From Chitinophagaceae bacterium (GTDB taxonomy: Bacteria > Bacteroidota > Bacteroidia > Chitinophagales > Chitinophagaceae), in NCBI GenBank assembly GCA_016720745.1, contig JADKKA010000018.1:1240001-1304000 (forward strand): a stretch of 64,000 nt of DNA, written 5' to 3'. Under the pieces are notes generated by a model. It had not been told where the DNA came from. It ran no database searches and worked only from the letters and a program-made list of their open reading frames with translations. The translations under genes and the position numbers were made by a program. Below are positions 60,911 to 64,000 of the stretch, piece by piece (position 1 is the first letter of the stretch; each line of letters opens with the position of its first letter).

Positions 60911-62167
60911 ATGGATGCAGTACGCGAAATACGAGCTAACGATTGGCGGAACAGCCTGAACCCGAATCACCTGATCAGTAAAACGAAAGGTGACAAAGTG
61001 ATCTGGGCCCTGGTGGTATTGCTGGCCCTGGTATCATTACTGGCGGTGTACAGTGCTACCGGTTCGCTCGCGTATAAAAATTACAGAGGCAATACCGAAA
61101 TCTATCTGTTCAAACAGATCGTATTCATCTTCGCCGGGATCATGGTGATTTATTTCGCCCACCTGGTGAATTATACTTTCTATTCCCGTGCGGCCAAAAT
61201 CATATTCCTCTTATCACTTCCCTTACTGTTTTACACATTATTCTTTGGTGTAAAAATGAATGAGGGAAGCCGCTGGATCCGCCTGCCATTAATCAATATG
61301 ACGATGCAGACTTCGGATCTCGCCAGACTGGCCCTGTTCATGTACCTGGCCCGCCTGCTGAGTAAGAAACAGGATGTGATCAAGGATTTCAAAAAAGGAT
61401 ACCTGCCGGTGATTGCACCCGTAGCTGTAACCTGTGCATTAATTGCTCCGGCAAATTTGTCCACAGCTTTATTACTGGGTGCCAGTTGTATGATGCTGCT
61501 CTTTATCGGCAGGGTGAGTACCAAACATATTCTGATGACAATTGGACTGGCGATGATACCATTGGTATTCCTGGTATCGGCTGCAGTGATCCGTCATGGA
61601 AAAGCTACTGGTGAAGAAGTGGTGGTTAAAAAATCTTCTTCCACTTTAACGGGTCGGGTAGATACCTGGATCAGCAGGGTGGAAGCATTTATCTATGGCA
61701 GCAAAGATGCAGTAGACAATGATGCTTACCAGGTAAACCAGGCCAAGATCGCTATCTCCAGAGGCGGTGTATTCGGGGTGGGTCCTGGTAATAGTACCAC
61801 CAGAGATTATTTGCCGCAGGCCTATAACGATTTTATCTATGCGATCATCATTGAAGAATATGGTTTGATGGGTGGCGCATTCATCATGTTTATTTATCTG
61901 GTATTCCTGTATCGCTGTATCCGGATTTATAAAAGATGTCCCTTTGCTTTTGGTGCATTCCTGGCACTGGGACTCAGTTTTACGCTGGCCATTCAGGCAG
62001 TGGCTAATATGGCAGTAACGGTCAACCTGTTCCCGGTAACCGGAGTAACCCTCCCGCTGGTGAGCATGGGTGGAACCAGTTTCATTTTTACCTGTCTGGC
62101 GATAGGAATTATTTTAAGTGTGGCAAGAAATGTAGAACAACTGGAAGGGAAAGCACCGGTGGTGTAA
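60911..62167 (+). CDS. ftsW: SEDS glycosyltransferase FtsW
   Basis: The 418-residue SEDS protein has about ten helices and the family segments EGSRWIRLPL, GVFGVGPGNSTTRDYLPQAYNDF (core GPGNS..DYLP..YNDF) and PLVSMGGTSFIFTCLAIGI. It polymerises septal glycan strands with FtsI. The N-terminal 25 residues are cytoplasmic and polar. The order murD-ftsW-murG is the usual dcw order. Confidence 0.95.
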   Translation: MDAVREIRANDWRNSLNPNHLISKTKGDKVIWALVVLLALVSLLAVYSATGSLAYKNYRGNTEIYLFKQIVFIFAGIMVIYFAHLVNYTFYSRAAKIIFLLSLPLLFYTLFFGVKMNEGSRWIRLPLINMTMQTSDLARLALFMYLARLLSKKQDVIKDFKKGYLPVIAPVAVTCALIAPANLSTALLLGASCMMLLFIGRVSTKHILMTIGLAMIPLVFLVSAAVIRHGKATGEEVVVKKSSSTLTGRVDTWISRVEAFIYGSKDAVDNDAYQVNQAKIAISRGGVFGVGPGNSTTRDYLPQAYNDFIYAIIIEEYGLMGGAFIMFIYLVFLYRCIRIYKRCPFAFGAFLALGLSFTLAIQAVANMAVTVNLFPVTGVTLPLVSMGGTSFIFTCLAIGIILSVARNVEQLEGKAPVV

Positions 62168-62181
62168 GTAATAATGTGAGC

Positions 62182-63273
62182 ATGGCAAAAAGGATCATCA
62201 TAGCAGGCGGTGGAACAGGCGGACATATTTTTCCGGCAATAGCTATTGCCAATGCATTGAAAAAAGAAGATCCGGATATTAATATCCTTTTTGTAGGGGC
62301 AAAAGGGAAAATGGAAATGGAAAAAGTGCCCCAGGCCGGATATGCGATCGAAGGATTGGATATCGCCGGATTCAACAGAAGCTCTTTGATAAAAAACATC
62401 GGACTGCCATTTAAACTGGTCAGAAGTTTCTGGCAGGTACGCCGCATTGTCAGTCAATTCAAACCGGATGCAGCTATTGGTGTGGGTGGCTATTCCAGTT
62501 TTCCTGTCTTGCGATTTGCACAGGCCAAAGGCATTCCGACTTTCATTCATGAGTCGAACTCCTTTGCAGGCAAATCGAATATCATGCTGGGGAAAAAAGC
62601 CACGCGCATTTTTACCGGCACCGAAGGAATGGAAAAATTTTTCCCGGCCAATAAAATCATGGTAACCGGAAATCCGGTAAGAGCAGCCATTTTAGCCGCT
62701 GCTGTTACAAGAGAAGAAGGTCTCCGTTTCTTTTCACTGGACAGCAGTAAAAAAACCGTGCTGGTGGTGGGAGGAAGCCTGGGTGCCAAATCAATCAATG
62801 AAGCCATTGATAAGGGACTGGACAAAATGCTGGAAGCTGGGTTACAACTGATCTGGCAAACCGGTAAACCTTATGCAGCAGCAGCTTCAGAAAGAGTAGC
62901 CGGAAAAAATGGCGTATGGGCAAATGATTTTATTACGCAGATGGAATATGCTTATGCAGCCGCAGATATTGTGGTGGCCCGGGCTGGTGCGATGACGGTG
63001 GCTGAATTATGCCTGGTGAAAAAGCCCGTGCTCTTTGTGCCATATCCATTTGCGGCAGAAGATCACCAGACCGTGAATGCCACACAACTGGTCAGCCAGC
63101 ATGCAGCCCTGATAGTGAAGGATAGTGAGGCAAAAGAGAAGCTGGTTTTCATGTCAATAGAATTGTCAAGAGATGAAGCCAAACAAGAGGAGTTGAAAAA
63201 CAATATTGCAAAGTTGGCCATAACCGATGCAGATACCAGGATTGCAAAAGCCATACTGGAGAGTGTAAAATAA
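62182..63273 (+). CDS. murG: UDP-GlcNAc:lipid I N-acetylglucosaminyltransferase
   Basis: The 363-residue GT28 enzyme begins MAKRIIIAGGGTGGHIFPA, the MurG glycine loop, then IGVGGYSSFPVL, HESNSFAGKSN, VVGGSLGAKSIN and the donor site ARAGAMTVAEL with PYPFAAEDHQTVNA. It converts lipid I to lipid II on the inner membrane face. I use the ATG at 62182 rather than the GTG two codons earlier. Length and motifs are complete. Confidence 0.96.
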   Translation: MAKRIIIAGGGTGGHIFPAIAIANALKKEDPDINILFVGAKGKMEMEKVPQAGYAIEGLDIAGFNRSSLIKNIGLPFKLVRSFWQVRRIVSQFKPDAAIGVGGYSSFPVLRFAQAKGIPTFIHESNSFAGKSNIMLGKKATRIFTGTEGMEKFFPANKIMVTGNPVRAAILAAAVTREEGLRFFSLDSSKKTVLVVGGSLGAKSINEAIDKGLDKMLEAGLQLIWQTGKPYAAAASERVAGKNGVWANDFITQMEYAYAAADIVVARAGAMTVAELCLVKKPVLFVPYPFAAEDHQTVNATQLVSQHAALIVKDSEAKEKLVFMSIELSRDEAKQEELKNNIAKLAITDADTRIAKAILESVK

Positions 63274-63376
63274 ATAAAGGATTGAATCAGTATTATCCGA
63301 TAAAAAAATATTCAGCCGGGGCTTTTTCAGGAGCCGGTGAAACGAACATACGAGCTAATACTGTCCTTATGAATAC

Positions 63377-63388
63377 CCCCTTTAGGGG
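63377..63388. repeat. CCCCTTTAGGGG palindrome at the murC start
   Basis: The 12-bp near-palindrome ends 1 nt before the preferred murC ATG. The same core forms the ends of the element between atpD and atpC, where it also lies just before a start codon. Confidence 0.7.
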
Positions 63389-63389
63389 A

Positions 63390-64000
63390 ATGGAGAACCT
63401 GGATGAAGTGTATTTCATCGGTATCGGAGGAATCGGGATGAGTGCCATTGCCCGGTTCTTCAAAGAAGGAGGAGTGAAAGTGAGCGGGTATGATAAAACA
63501 GAAACGGCACTCACCAAAGAACTGGTGGCCGGCGGTATCCCGGTTCACTATGAAGAAAATACGGACCTGATACCAAAGCAACCGGGTCTGGTGGTTTATA
63601 CCCCTGCGATTCCTGAGCAACACCAGGAGCTGCAGTATTACCGGGAGAAAGGAATTGAAGTAGTGAAAAGAAGTGATGTGTTGCAGTTAATCAGTAAAAG
63701 CTCTTTTAATATATGTATTGCCGGTACTCATGGTAAAACAACCATTACAACCATGGTGGCACACCTGCTCCGCGACAGTGGATTCGGGTGCAATGCTTTC
63801 CTGGGTGGTATTGCCGTAAACTATGGTACCAATTTCTGGAGCAGTCCGAAAAATGTTTGTGTGATAGAAGCGGATGAGTATGACCGCAGTTTTTTGAAAC
63901 TGGATCCCGATATCGCCATCATCACGGCCATGGATGCCGATCATTTGGATATCTATGGAACAGCCGCAGCGATGGAAGATGCTTTTATCGGATTCAGTGA
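63390..64000 (+). CDS. murC: UDP-MurNAc:L-alanine ligase, 5' part
   Basis: The first 203 codons are in the window; the frame is open to the right edge. MENLDEVYFIGIGGIGMSAI opens the Rossmann-like domain, the P-loop is GTHGKTTITTMV from residue 112, and EADEYDRSF and MDADHLDIYG follow, all typical of MurC. It adds L-Ala to UDP-MurNAc. An in-frame ATG at 63369 would add seven residues encoded mainly by the CCCCTTTAGGGG repeat, so the ATG at 63390 is preferred. It follows murG by 116 bp. Confidence 0.94.
   Translation, partial: MENLDEVYFIGIGGIGMSAIARFFKEGGVKVSGYDKTETALTKELVAGGIPVHYEENTDLIPKQPGLVVYTPAIPEQHQELQYYREKGIEVVKRSDVLQLISKSSFNICIAGTHGKTTITTMVAHLLRDSGFGCNAFLGGIAVNYGTNFWSSPKNVCVIEADEYDRSFLKLDPDIAIITAMDADHLDIYGTAAAMEDAFIGFS

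Overview
The window reads as a chromosomal segment of a Bacteroidota bacterium, most likely family Chitinophagaceae (inference). Supporting signs are type IX secretion (T9SS) cargo and a PorT-like protein, promoters of the TTG ~20 nt TAnnTTTG form, start codons without clear Shine-Dalgarno sites, a short ATP synthase epsilon subunit, and a dcw cluster with an FtsL-like protein between rsmH and ftsI. No rRNA, tRNA, CRISPR array or complete insertion sequence was recognised.

Layout. 1-340: the right edge of a RiPP locus with two tandem precursor peptides (probable class I lanthipeptide type). 0.5-9.8 kb: comM-like ATPase, an unknown membrane protein, an M1 peptidase, a giant T9SS repeat protein and a MutS-like ATPase. 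9.8-10.5 kb: a four-helix-bundle (IVP-type) gene bracketed by inverted repeats. 10.5-19.5 kb: dihydroorotase, an outer-membrane barrel, a lipoprotein, an SGNH/MBOAT O-acylation pair, porT-ubiE inside nested inverted repeats, and engB. 19.5-27.4 kb: small exported peptide, YkuK-like protein, T9SS metzincin protease, a GbsR-led operon, and flotillin with NfeD. 27.5-33.6 kb: pyruvate dehydrogenase E2, dnaX with an A10 slippery run, a GNAT-like protein and a degenerate histidine kinase. 33.7-36.9 kb: an ECF42-type operon (YciI/DGPF protein, membrane nucleotide cyclase, conserved protein, sigma factor). 37-42.6 kb: MsbA-like ABC exporter and three glycosyltransferases. 42.7-44.7 kb: atpD-atpC split by a small inverted-repeat element. 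44.8-51.8 kb: an exported dikinase-like protein, lipoproteins, AlgH, a histidine kinase and queA. 52.3 kb to the right edge: mraZ-rsmH-ftsL-ftsI-murE-mraY-murD-ftsW-murG-murC, the peptidoglycan and division cluster, with murC cut by the window end.

Intergenic DNA is unusually rich in short repeat families: heptamer AGTCNNC arrays at five places, purine-rich AAGAAACAAGATAC repeats arranged as inverted pairs, CCCCTTTAGGGG palindromes next to start codons, and one octamer array. Gene orientation switches near 40 kb, from mostly minus on the left to mostly plus on the right, and a helically phased set of DnaA-box-like sequences lies just before the dcw cluster. These two facts make a replication-origin hypothesis worth testing.

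Functions are assigned from motifs read by eye in the translated sequence; no database search was possible. The strongest candidates for new biology are the tandem RiPP precursors, the IVP gene cassette with its repeat family, the dnaX slippery site, the kinase-dead histidine kinase, and the exported water-dikinase-like protein.
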